Below, piece by piece: positions 24,685 to 32,232 of a stretch of 49,915 nucleotides of DNA. Origin of the DNA: an uncultured bacterium (GTDB lineage: Bacteria; Verrucomicrobiota; Lentisphaeria; Victivallales; Victivallaceae); the NCBI GenBank assembly GCA_900551245.1, contig URVC01000032.1, positions 1-49,915 on the forward strand. The letters are read 5' to 3'. A model generated the notes under the pieces. The model did no database searches, had not been told where the DNA came from, and worked only from the letters and a program-made list of their open reading frames with translations. Both the position numbers and the translations under genes were made by a program. Position 1 is the first letter of the stretch, and each line of letters begins with the position of its first letter.

Positions 24685-25610
24685 TGTCTGGATTCCAGGT
24701 AGCGCTCCGCATCCATTGCGGCGCGGCAGCCCATTCCGGCTGCCGTTATCGCCTGGCGGTAGTGCGGATCCGCGCAGTCCCCGGCGGCGAACACGCCGGA
24801 AAGATTGGTGCGGGAGCTGCCGCCCTCCACAATCACGTACCCCTGCTCATCCAGCCGGATGAACTCTTTGACAAGTCCCGTGTTGGGCACGTGCCCGAGA
24901 GCGGCGAAATATCCTTTGCAGGCGATTTCGGTGATGGAGTTGTCCTTGAGGTTCCGCACCCGGACCCCTTCCACCGACTTTTCGCCGAGAATCTCATCCA
25001 CGGTGCTCGACCAGACGAAGGTGATCTTCGGGTTGGCTTTGGCGCGTTCCGCCATGATCGGCGAGGCGCGCAGCTCGTCGCGGCGGTGAATGACGTAGAC
25101 CCGGCTGGCGAAGCGGGTCAGAAAGTTGGCCTCCTCCATCGCGGAGTCGCCGCCGCCGATCACCACGACCGGAACATCCTTGAAAAATGCTCCGTCACAG
25201 GTGGCGCAGGCCGAGACCCCGTGGTTGCGCAGCCGGTCCTCGGAGGGCAGCCCCAGCCAGCGCGGACTCGCCCCGGTCGCCAGAATCAGCGCCTGAGCTT
25301 CGACCTCATCGCCGGTGGAAAGGATCAGTTTCTGCATTTTTCCGTCAGTCAGTTCAAACCGTTCGACGACGTCGTACTCCACCCGGGTGCCGAATTTTTC
25401 CGCCTGCTGCTGCATGGCGGTAACCAGATCGAAGCCCAGCACACCGTCGGGGAAGCCGGGGAAGTTCTCCACTTCGGTCGTCTGCGTCAGCAGGCCGCCG
25501 GGCTGCAGGCCGGCAAAGAGCAGCGGCTCCAGATTGGCGCGTGCCGCGTAGATGGCGGCGGTGTAGCCGGCCGGACCGCTTCCGACAATGACCAGTTTTT
25601 CCTGTTTCAT
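24681..25610 (-). CDS. trxB: Thioredoxin reductase
   Basis: The 309-residue low-Mr thioredoxin reductase has an N-terminal FAD motif VIVGSGPAGYTAAIYAARA (8-26), a redox-active CATC (Cys135/Cys138) followed by DG, an NADPH-binding VIGGGDSAMEEA, and a C-terminal GVFAAGDCAD. It reduces thioredoxin with NADPH in the cytoplasm. I chose the ATG at 25610 because GAGGAGG lies 7 bases before it; the frame runs on upstream with a non-homologous stretch. It lies 16 bases after asnB and runs with the YgjP-type gene. Confidence 0.95.
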   Translation of the reverse strand: MKQEKLVIVGSGPAGYTAAIYAARANLEPLLFAGLQPGGLLTQTTEVENFPGFPDGVLGFDLVTAMQQQAEKFGTRVEYDVVERFELTDGKMQKLILSTGDEVEAQALILATGASPRWLGLPSEDRLRNHGVSACATCDGAFFKDVPVVVIGGGDSAMEEANFLTRFASRVYVIHRRDELRASPIMAERAKANPKITFVWSSTVDEILGEKSVEGVRVRNLKDNSITEIACKGYFAALGHVPNTGLVKEFIRLDEQGYVIVEGGSSRTNLSGVFAAGDCADPHYRQAITAAGMGCRAAMDAERYLESRQ

Positions 25611-25626
25611 AGTGACAGCCTCCTCT

Positions 25627-27525
25627 TCATTTATTGCGGGCCAGGAACAAAGACAGAACCAGCAGATTCCACAGAATGTAGCTGAAATCACGCCACCCGG
25701 ACTGATGGGCCAGCCAGAGCGTGGTCAGCGGTTTTGCGTTGATGTAGCCGCCGGAAATCAGGGCGCCGTCGAACAGAGTTTCCCGGGCCGGTTCCCGCCA
25801 GGCCCCGCGCAGCCAGGCGGCCAGCGGAATTCCGAAGCCCCGTTTCGCATGGTTGCGGATCGACTCCGGAACCTGTTTGGCAAAGGCGGCTTTGAGAATG
25901 TGTTTGCGCGATCTGCCGGGCATCTTGTAGTGTTCGGGCAGACGGGCGGCAAACTCCACCACCTCCCGGTCGAGGAACGGGGAACGGACCTCCAGCCCCA
26001 CCGCCATCGACGCGATGTCCACCTTGGTGAGAATGTCTCCGGGCAGATAGGATTGCAGATCGAATTCCGAACAGCGTTCCACCTGATCCGGCGCGGTCAT
26101 CTCCCAGCGGATCGTTTCGAAGGTGTCTCCCGAATCGTGAGCGAGCGCTCCCCGGAGCCGCTCCCCGAAGAGGGTGCGTTTGACCGAGGCCGGGCAGCGG
26201 TTGAGCAGGTTGAAGTAGCGGTTCTCCGACGAACTGCCGAGGGCGGCGAACATGCGCCGGAAGCGGCCGGTTCTGCTCCGCTCTCCGTTGTCCGGCAGGA
26301 GTGTGGTCAGGAACTGAAAGAACGGCCGGCGCAGTGCTACCGGGAAGAGATCGACCCGGGCGGCGTACCGCATGGCCAGATAACGTTCGTAGCCGGAAAA
26401 GACCTCGTCGGCGCCGTCTCCGCCCAGCGCCACCGTCACCCGTTCCCGGGCGAACCGGCTCAGAAGGTAGGTCGGCAGCATCGAGGCGTCGGCGTAGGGT
26501 TCGCCGTAGTGGGCGAGCAGTTTTTCCAGCAACGGAAAATCGCATGGATTGACCACCTGTTCGAAGTGGCGCAGCGCTCCGCCGGTGAAGGTGTTGATGG
26601 AGCAGGCTGCCTCCGCGGCCCGGTGACGTTCGTCGTAACGTTTGTCTTCGAAGCCGATGGTGAAGGCGTCGGTTTCCGCCGGCGCGCGCAGTTTGGCCAT
26701 GAGTCCGGCGACGATGGTGGAGTCGAGCCCGCCGGAGAGGAAGACGCCGCAGGGGACGTCGGCCATCAGCCGCTTCGCCACCGCCTTCTCCACGAGCCGC
26801 CGCACTTCGCCGGCGGCCTCCTCGAAGGGGAGCTCCTGCTTCAGCGAATAGTCGAGATGCCAGTAACTGCGGATGGATACGGTCCCGTCCGCACAGCGCA
26901 ACTCCAGAAGGTGCGCCGGCGGCAGTTTTCTCACGTTGCGGTAGACCGTGTTGGGACTGGGGATGTACTGCAGCGAGAGAAAGTCGCTGATCGAATCGCA
27001 GTCAAGTTCGCGCGGCATGGCCGGGTGGCACTGCAGTGCGGAAAATTCGCTGGCGAAAACCAGCGTGTCTCCGGTCATGAAATAGAGCAGCGGCTTCTTG
27101 CCGAGGCGGTCGCGCGCCAGCAGCACCCGGCGCTTTTTCCGGTTGTAGACGGCAAAGGCAAACATGCCGTCGAGCATGGAGACGCATTCGCTGTCGTACT
27201 CTTCGTAAAGATGCACCACCACTTCGGCGTCGGTGCCGGTGCGGAAACGGTGACCGCGCCCTTCAAGCTCTTCGCGGAGTCTCCGATAGTTGTAGATCTC
27301 CCCGTTGAGCACGATGCCGATCGTGTTGTCCTCATTGAAAATCGGCTGATGCCCGCCGGAGAGGTCGATAATGGAAAGGCGGCGGTGGCCGAGGGCGACC
27401 TCGTCATCCAGATAGGTTCCGGAGTCGTCCGGGCCGCGATGAGCCTGCGCCTGATTCATGGCGCTGAGAATCCGGCCGGCCTCGGGGTCGGCATGATGAT
27501 TGATGATTCCGGCAATCCCGCACAT
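25627..27525 (-). CDS. asnB: Asparagine synthase (glutamine-hydrolysing)
   Basis: The 632-residue class II amidotransferase has the N-terminal nucleophile Cys2 (MCGIAG), the glutaminase marks HRGPDDSG and LNGEIYNY, and the synthetase P-loop SGGLDS (264-269), with GGDGADEVFSGYERY further on. It makes Asn from Asp, Gln and ATP. The length and the late DILTKVDIASMAVGLEVRSPFLD fit the long AsnB/exosortase-associated type, so amidation of another carboxyl compound in an envelope cluster cannot be excluded, though no such cluster is present here. First gene of asnB-trxB-ygjP-like. Confidence 0.92.
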   Translation of the reverse strand: MCGIAGIINHHADPEAGRILSAMNQAQAHRGPDDSGTYLDDEVALGHRRLSIIDLSGGHQPIFNEDNTIGIVLNGEIYNYRRLREELEGRGHRFRTGTDAEVVVHLYEEYDSECVSMLDGMFAFAVYNRKKRRVLLARDRLGKKPLLYFMTGDTLVFASEFSALQCHPAMPRELDCDSISDFLSLQYIPSPNTVYRNVRKLPPAHLLELRCADGTVSIRSYWHLDYSLKQELPFEEAAGEVRRLVEKAVAKRLMADVPCGVFLSGGLDSTIVAGLMAKLRAPAETDAFTIGFEDKRYDERHRAAEAACSINTFTGGALRHFEQVVNPCDFPLLEKLLAHYGEPYADASMLPTYLLSRFARERVTVALGGDGADEVFSGYERYLAMRYAARVDLFPVALRRPFFQFLTTLLPDNGERSRTGRFRRMFAALGSSSENRYFNLLNRCPASVKRTLFGERLRGALAHDSGDTFETIRWEMTAPDQVERCSEFDLQSYLPGDILTKVDIASMAVGLEVRSPFLDREVVEFAARLPEHYKMPGRSRKHILKAAFAKQVPESIRNHAKRGFGIPLAAWLRGAWREPARETLFDGALISGGYINAKPLTTLWLAHQSGWRDFSYILWNLLVLSLFLARNK

Positions 27526-27573
27526 CTTCAGAACTCACCTGGCTTATAGGGTCTAACTTGTTCCGGCTCAACC

Positions 27574-27588
27574 TGACAAATTGTGTCA
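27574..27588. promoter_or_regulatory. Inverted repeat in the asnB leader
   Basis: TGACA, five bases, TGTCA: a perfect 5-bp dyad about 50 bases before the asnB start and just downstream of its main predicted promoter. Possible operator, protein unknown. Confidence 0.35.
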
Positions 27589-27612
27589 AATCTCTGCCGC
27601 GACTGTCTTATT

Positions 27613-27641
27613 AATATAATGCCGCGAGGGGGATTTTACAA
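27613..27641 (-). promoter_or_regulatory. Promoter of asnB
   Basis: On the minus strand: -35 TTGTAA (27641-27636), 17-base spacer, -10 TATATT (27618-27613). A second, weaker candidate (TTGAGC, 17 bases, TATAAG at 27571-27543) lies closer to the start. Confidence 0.6.
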
Positions 27642-27683
27642 GGCCGGAAAACGTACCTTTCCCGTCTTTTGCGGGGAAAGGGG

Positions 27684-27712
27684 TTGCAATCCCGCCTCCG
27701 GCGGGGTATATT
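27684..27712 (+). promoter_or_regulatory. Promoter giving a probable leaderless thiL mRNA
   Basis: -35 TTGCAA (27684-27689), 17-base spacer, -10 TATATT (27707-27712). Only seven bases separate the -10 from the ATG at 27720, and no Shine-Dalgarno is present. Confidence 0.6.
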
Positions 27713-27719
27713 TTCCGAC

Positions 27720-28619
27720 ATGATGCTCAATGAACGCCATATCCTTTCTCAGCTGCTGCCCGGACTGGCCGCCACGGAATCCGTTGCGGTCGGCCCCGGG
27801 GACGACTGCGCCGCACTGCGCACCTCCGGCGGCGGGCCGCTGCTTCTTGCCGCCGTCGATCAGGTGATTGCCGGGGTGCATTTCCTTTCGGAGGGGACTG
27901 CGCCGGCGCGGGCGGGGGCGAAACTTATGAAACGCAATTTGAGCGACATCGCCGCGATGGGGGGGACGCCCCGCTGGGCGCTGCTCGCCTTTGCCGCGCG
28001 CGGCTGTTCCGAATCCTGGGTGCTGGAGTTCTGCCGGGGAGCCGCCGATGCGGGAATGCGGTACGGCACCCCGCTGACCGGCGGCGATATCGCCGGTCTC
28101 GAACGGGATGGCGTCGCCGCCTCGCTCACCATCCTCGGCGAAGTGGAGGAGTCGGAGATCGTGCTGCGCCGGGGGGCGAAGCCGGGGGATCTGCTCTACG
28201 TCACCGGCCGGATCGGCAATTCGTTTCTTTCGGAGCATCATCTGGATTTCACCCCGCGGCTGGCCGAGGGGCGTTTTCTCGCGTCGCACCGGTTCGCCTC
28301 GGCCATGCTCGACATCAGCGACGGGCTTTTGCTCGACGCGTCGCGGCTCGCGGCGGCCTCCCGGGTGGCGCTGACGGTGGAGCAGGAGCGGATTCCGCTC
28401 CGGGCCGGAGCTGTTCCGGAGAGCGCCTGGAGCGACGGCGAAGATTATGAGTTGTTGTTTACGGTTCCGGCGGATGCCGCGGCGCAGCTGGAGGCGGAGT
28501 GGCCGCCCGGATTTGCGCCGCTCACCCGGATCGGTTCCGTTTCGGCCGGTTCCGGCGAGGTGCTGGATCCCGAAGGAAATTCGTTGACGGAACACAGGAA
28601 AAGTGGTTATGAACATTGA
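27720..28619 (+). CDS. thiL: Thiamine-monophosphate kinase
   Basis: This enzyme phosphorylates thiamine monophosphate to the active diphosphate. The 299-residue product (MMLNERHILSQLLPG) has ThiL/PurM-fold marks: GPGDDCAAL, AAVDQVIAGVHF, AGAKLMKRNLSDIAAMGGTPRWALLAF, PLTGGDIAG, MLDISDGLLLDASRL and WSDGEDYELLFT. Two ATGs (27720, 27723) are possible. The frame is open to 27669 without homology. The gene appears leaderless. Its end overlaps tsaE by 11 bases. Confidence 0.93.
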   Translation: MMLNERHILSQLLPGLAATESVAVGPGDDCAALRTSGGGPLLLAAVDQVIAGVHFLSEGTAPARAGAKLMKRNLSDIAAMGGTPRWALLAFAARGCSESWVLEFCRGAADAGMRYGTPLTGGDIAGLERDGVAASLTILGEVEESEIVLRRGAKPGDLLYVTGRIGNSFLSEHHLDFTPRLAEGRFLASHRFASAMLDISDGLLLDASRLAAASRVALTVEQERIPLRAGAVPESAWSDGEDYELLFTVPADAAAQLEAEWPPGFAPLTRIGSVSAGSGEVLDPEGNSLTEHRKSGYEH

Positions 28620-29040
28620 ACGGGAGTTGTTGAGCCGCTCCGAAGAGGAGACGGAGGCGTTTGCCGCACAGCTGGCGCATGAGCTGCCGCGCGGCACGGT
28701 GCTGGCGCTGGAGGGGGACCTCGGTGCCGGTAAGACGGTTTTTTCACGCGGATTCGCCCGCGGTCTGGGGATTACCGAACCGGTATCCAGCCCGACCTAC
28801 ACGATCATTCAAGAGTATTCTCTGCCCGGCGGCGGGCGGCTTTACCACCTCGATCTTTACCGGATTGCGAATTCTGCCTCCGCGCTCGCGTTCGGCGTGG
28901 ATGAGTTTCTCGACGATCCGGAGTCGGTCGCGCTGGTGGAGTGGCCGGCGCGGATTGCCGACATCCTGCCGCCCGGCACGCTCCGGGTGGAGATCGTGCA
29001 TCTCTCCGAGAACGAGCGGCGGATTACGGTCCGCGGCTAA
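28609..29040 (+). CDS. tsaE: tRNA threonylcarbamoyladenosine biosynthesis protein TsaE
   Basis: The 143-residue P-loop ATPase works with TsaB-TsaD in making t6A at tRNA position 37. The Walker A is GDLGAGKT (36-43), followed by the family's FSRGFARGLGI, VSSPTYTIIQEY and LYHLDLYRI, and EWPARI near the end. I chose the ATG at 28609, as AGGAA lies 8 bases before it; GTG at 28603 is in frame. The 11-base overlap with thiL indicates coupled translation. Confidence 0.94.
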   Translation: MNIERELLSRSEEETEAFAAQLAHELPRGTVLALEGDLGAGKTVFSRGFARGLGITEPVSSPTYTIIQEYSLPGGGRLYHLDLYRIANSASALAFGVDEFLDDPESVALVEWPARIADILPPGTLRVEIVHLSENERRITVRG

Positions 29041-29065
29041 TTTCGGGGCAGGGGGGACAGACGCG

Positions 29066-29821
29066 ATGCGGCTGGAGTTGTGGAACTGCATCCACCGGAT
29101 TCCGTGGCGGCGCCGGATTTCTCCGTGGCGGCTTGCCGCTGCCGCCGGTTGTGCGCTGGCGATCTATTTTGCCGTCTGCGCCGTGGTGGGAGCGGTGCTA
29201 CATTTCTGCGCGACCGGCGACCGGCAGCTGTTGTGGACCATTGCGGTTCTCGGCGGAATCTTCGCCCAGCTGCCCGCCGGTGCCGGGCTGGTGCTCTGTT
29301 GTCTGGCCGCGCCGCCCGCGAAGCGTCTGCTCGCGGCCAAGCTGGGAATCCGTCCGCTCCGCCGGCGTGACTGGAAGGTGATCGGCGCATGTGTCGCGGC
29401 CAATCTGCTTCTCTGCGGCCCGGTCACCGGGGTGTGGGAGTTGATGCTCAACGCCTGTGACATCCCGTACCGGCGGGAACAGGAGCTCGCATTGATGATT
29501 GCCGACGGCTCCCCCCTGCTGATTGCTCTGCTGCTGGTCGGAGCGGTGATCGTCGCTCCGGTGGTGGAGGAGATCGGCTTTCGCCGGGTGTTGTTCGGCC
29601 TGTTCCGGCCGCTCGGCGCGTGGCCGGCGATTCTGATGAGTTGCGCCGTCTTCTCTCTGGTTCACGGCTTCCTGCTGGGAATTCCGGGGCTCTTTCTGCT
29701 CGGGTTCCTCTTTCAATACGCCTATCTGCGGACCCGGAACCTCGCTGCCGCCGTATTGCTCCACATGGTAGTCAATCTGATTGCGGCGGCGGCGGCGCTC
29801 ATCGAGCCGCTTTTTCGCTGA
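29066..29821 (+). CDS. CPBP-family intramembrane metalloprotease
   Basis: The 251-residue inner-membrane protein has about seven hydrophobic segments and the CPBP (Abi/CAAX-like) motifs: APVVEEIGFRRVLFG (Glu168, Glu169, Arg173), FSLVHG with His200, and LLHMVVNL with His233 and Asn237. All glutamate and histidine positions expected for the active site are present. Its substrate is unknown; relatives process membrane or lipidated peptides. It starts 25 bases after tsaE with GGGGGG before the ATG, so it likely closes the thiL-tsaE operon. Confidence 0.85.
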   Translation: MRLELWNCIHRIPWRRRISPWRLAAAAGCALAIYFAVCAVVGAVLHFCATGDRQLLWTIAVLGGIFAQLPAGAGLVLCCLAAPPAKRLLAAKLGIRPLRRRDWKVIGACVAANLLLCGPVTGVWELMLNACDIPYRREQELALMIADGSPLLIALLLVGAVIVAPVVEEIGFRRVLFGLFRPLGAWPAILMSCAVFSLVHGFLLGIPGLFLLGFLFQYAYLRTRNLAAAVLLHMVVNLIAAAAALIEPLFR

Positions 29822-29848
29822 GCGTTCGAGGGCAGGGGGCGCGGAACG

Positions 29849-30547
29849 TCACTTCTGCCCGTAGTAGGCGTTGCTGCCGTGTTTGCGCAAATAGTGCTTC
29901 TCGATCAGCGTCTCCTTGAGCCGGGGCACATCGGGGCGGATCTGTTCGGTGAGCAGCGCCATCCGGCAGAGCTCCTCGAGCACCTGGGCGTGATAGACCG
30001 CCTTCGCCGCACTCTTGCCCCAGGTGAAGGGGCCGTGCCCGGCGACCAGCACCATCGGAACCTCGTCCGGATCGAGCCGGTTTTCGCGAAAACAGCGGAT
30101 GATCTGGTTGCCGGTTTCGGTCTCGTAATTGCCCTGAATCGCCTGGTCGGACATAAACTCCGTACAGGGAATATCGGTCGCCAGATGGTCGGCGTGGGTG
30201 GTCCCGTAAAGAGGAACCGCGCGCGCCGCCTGTGCCCAGGCCACCGCGTAGGTCGAGTGGGTGTGGACGATGCCGCCGATATGCGGAAACGCCCGGTAAA
30301 GTTCGGTATGGGTGTCAGTGTCGCTCGACGGACGGAGGCGGCCGTCAACCACCTTCCCGGTGTCCAGACGGATGATCACGATATCTTCCGGGCGGAGTTT
30401 GTCGTACTCCACGCCGGAGGGCTTGATCGCGTAGACGCCCGCTTCCCGGTCGATCGCGCTGACGTTGCCGAAGGTGCGGATGACCAGGCCGAGCGCAGGG
30501 AGTTCGAGATTGGCTTTCCAGCAGCTTTCCCGCAGTTTCTCATACAT
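29849..30547 (-). CDS. araD: L-ribulose-5-phosphate 4-epimerase
   Basis: The enzyme converts L-ribulose 5-phosphate to D-xylulose 5-phosphate in arabinose catabolism. The 232-residue class II aldolase-fold protein keeps Asp76, His95, His97 and His171 at the same numbers as E. coli AraD (SSDTDTH, VHTHSTY, AGHGPF), so zinc binding and catalysis should be intact. The start overlaps the araB stop by 8 bases (ATGTATGA), hence translational coupling. It converges with the CPBP gene. Confidence 0.95.
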   Translation of the reverse strand: MYEKLRESCWKANLELPALGLVIRTFGNVSAIDREAGVYAIKPSGVEYDKLRPEDIVIIRLDTGKVVDGRLRPSSDTDTHTELYRAFPHIGGIVHTHSTYAVAWAQAARAVPLYGTTHADHLATDIPCTEFMSDQAIQGNYETETGNQIIRCFRENRLDPDEVPMVLVAGHGPFTWGKSAAKAVYHAQVLEELCRMALLTEQIRPDVPRLKETLIEKHYLRKHGSNAYYGQK

Positions 30548-32129
30548 GGCGCATCGTCTCCTCTTCGAGCAGTTTCCCGAGGGCGAGGTAGCGGGCATAG
30601 AGTTTTTCATACACCGGAACCGCCGATGGATCCGGTTGATAGATGCGGTCGAATCCGGAACCCATTTCCGCCATGGCGGTTTTGAGATCCGGATGAACCT
30701 TCGCCGCGACCGCCGCGAACATCGCCGCGCCGAGTGCACAGGCCTGATCGGCCGCGGCCACTTTGATCGGCAGCTGGAGCACGTCGGCGCAGAGCTGCAT
30801 GATGAAGGGGGATTTGCGGCTGATTCCGCCGACCGCCGCGACCGAATTGACTGCGATCCCCTCGCTCCGGAACCGTTCGACGATCGCCCGGGCGCCGAAG
30901 ACGGTGCTCTCCGCCAGCGCCCGGTAGATCATCGGCGCGGTCGAACCGAGCGTCAGGCCGAAAAGCGCCCCGCCGAGACGGGGATTGGCGTCGGGCGTGC
31001 GCCGGCCGTTGAACCAGTCGAGCGCGACAATGCCGGTGGAGCCGGGGGCGATTGCCGCGGCCTCCGCCTCCAGCGCCGGCAGGGAAACTTCGCCGGCATA
31101 ACCGAGCAGGCGGCGGAACCAGGCGTAGACGTCGCCGAAGGCGGACTGCCCCGCCTCCAGCCCCACCATGCCGGGAATGACCGAGCCATCCACCTGGCCG
31201 CAGATGCCCCGCACGCACTGCCGGACATCCGGCGCGACCAGAATGTCGCAGGTGGAAGTGCCGATCACCTTGACCAGTTCGCCGGACGCAATCTGCGCGC
31301 CTACCGCGCCGAAGTGGCAGTCGAAGGCGCTGCCGCCGATCACCACTTCCGGGGAGAGGCCGAGCCGGGCGGCCCACTTCGGCGAGAGGGTGCCGGCCGG
31401 AACATCCGCCGTGCTGGTTTCGGTGTAGAGCCGTTTACGCAACCCGGCGAGCAGCGGGTCGACACCGGCGAGGAACTCTTCGGAGGGCAGACCGCCCCAG
31501 CTTGCGTGCCACATCGCCTTGTGACCGGCGGCACAGCGGCTGCGGGGCATCGTGACTGGGTCGGTGCGTCCGGCAAGTTCGCCGGTGATCCAGTCGCAGT
31601 GTTCGACCCAGCTGAAGGCGGCTTCGCGGACGCGGGCATTGTTCCGCAGCACGTGCAGAATTTTGCTCCAGAACCATTCGCTCGAATAGATGCCCCCCTC
31701 GTAGAGCCGGTAATCGGTGCCGCCCCAGTTCGCGGCGTACTCGTTGATCCGGGCCGCTTCGGCGATGGCGGTGTGGTCCTTCCAGAGCAGGAACATCGCG
31801 TCGGGATCGTCGGCGAATTCCGGCTTCAGCGCCAGCGGTGTGCCGTCGCGGTCGACCGCGCACGGCGTCGAACCGGTGGTGTCGATGGCGATGCCGGCCA
31901 CCCGGGTGGCATCCACCCCTTTGAGCACGTTGCGGATGACCGCCTCGGTTCCTTCCAGATAGTCCAGCGGGTGCTGGCGGAACTGATTTGCCGCCGGGTC
32001 GCAGTATTTTCCCTGCGCCCAGCGGGCGTATTCGTGAACGCTGGTCGCGAGCTGTTCGCCATTCGCCGCAACCAGCACGGCACGGACGCTGTCGGAACCG
32101 AAATCCAGACCGATCAACAGTTTTTCCAT
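30540..32129 (-). CDS. araB: Ribulokinase
   Basis: The 529-residue FGGY kinase has GLDFGSDSVRAVLV at the start, DTTGSTPCAVD, WKDHTAIAEA, HCDWITGELAG, GTSTCDI and the C-terminal ADQACALGAAMFA. The size and motifs match AraB (about 550-565 residues) better than xylulokinase. It phosphorylates L-ribulose. I chose the ATG at 32129 with AGGGGG before it; an upstream open stretch to 32282 has no homology. Coupled to araD. No araA isomerase lies in the window, so L-ribulose must come from an isomerase elsewhere or by another route. Confidence 0.93.
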   Translation of the reverse strand: MEKLLIGLDFGSDSVRAVLVAANGEQLATSVHEYARWAQGKYCDPAANQFRQHPLDYLEGTEAVIRNVLKGVDATRVAGIAIDTTGSTPCAVDRDGTPLALKPEFADDPDAMFLLWKDHTAIAEAARINEYAANWGGTDYRLYEGGIYSSEWFWSKILHVLRNNARVREAAFSWVEHCDWITGELAGRTDPVTMPRSRCAAGHKAMWHASWGGLPSEEFLAGVDPLLAGLRKRLYTETSTADVPAGTLSPKWAARLGLSPEVVIGGSAFDCHFGAVGAQIASGELVKVIGTSTCDILVAPDVRQCVRGICGQVDGSVIPGMVGLEAGQSAFGDVYAWFRRLLGYAGEVSLPALEAEAAAIAPGSTGIVALDWFNGRRTPDANPRLGGALFGLTLGSTAPMIYRALAESTVFGARAIVERFRSEGIAVNSVAAVGGISRKSPFIMQLCADVLQLPIKVAAADQACALGAAMFAAVAAKVHPDLKTAMAEMGSGFDRIYQPDPSAVPVYEKLYARYLALGKLLEEETMRHV

Positions 32130-32160
32130 GGGTCCCCCTTTTGGTCTTGCAAGATTCTGT

Positions 32161-32171
32161 TTGCAATGCAA
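32161..32171. promoter_or_regulatory. TTGCA inverted repeat in the araB promoter
   Basis: TTGCAATGCAA is a perfect 5-bp dyad with one central base, touching the -10 of the araB promoter. Further TTGCAA copies occur at 32147-32152 and 32183-32188. Candidate operator for the arabinose genes; the binding protein is unknown. Confidence 0.45.
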
Positions 32172-32197
32172 TATAGCGCCGATTGCAACGGATGCAA
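32170..32197 (-). promoter_or_regulatory. Promoter of araBD
   Basis: On the minus strand: -35 TTGCAT (32197-32192), 16-base spacer, -10 TATATT (32175-32170). araB can therefore be expressed apart from the glycosidase gene upstream. Confidence 0.6.
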
Positions 32198-32232
32198 GGC
32201 GCCCCGGAGGGCTTCCCGTGGATTTTCTTCCG

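Noticed and set aside
28661..29821. 386-residue version of the CPBP protease
   Set aside because: The upstream 135 residues overlap tsaE out of frame and have shadow composition; the ATG at 29066 has a ribosome site and fits the family.
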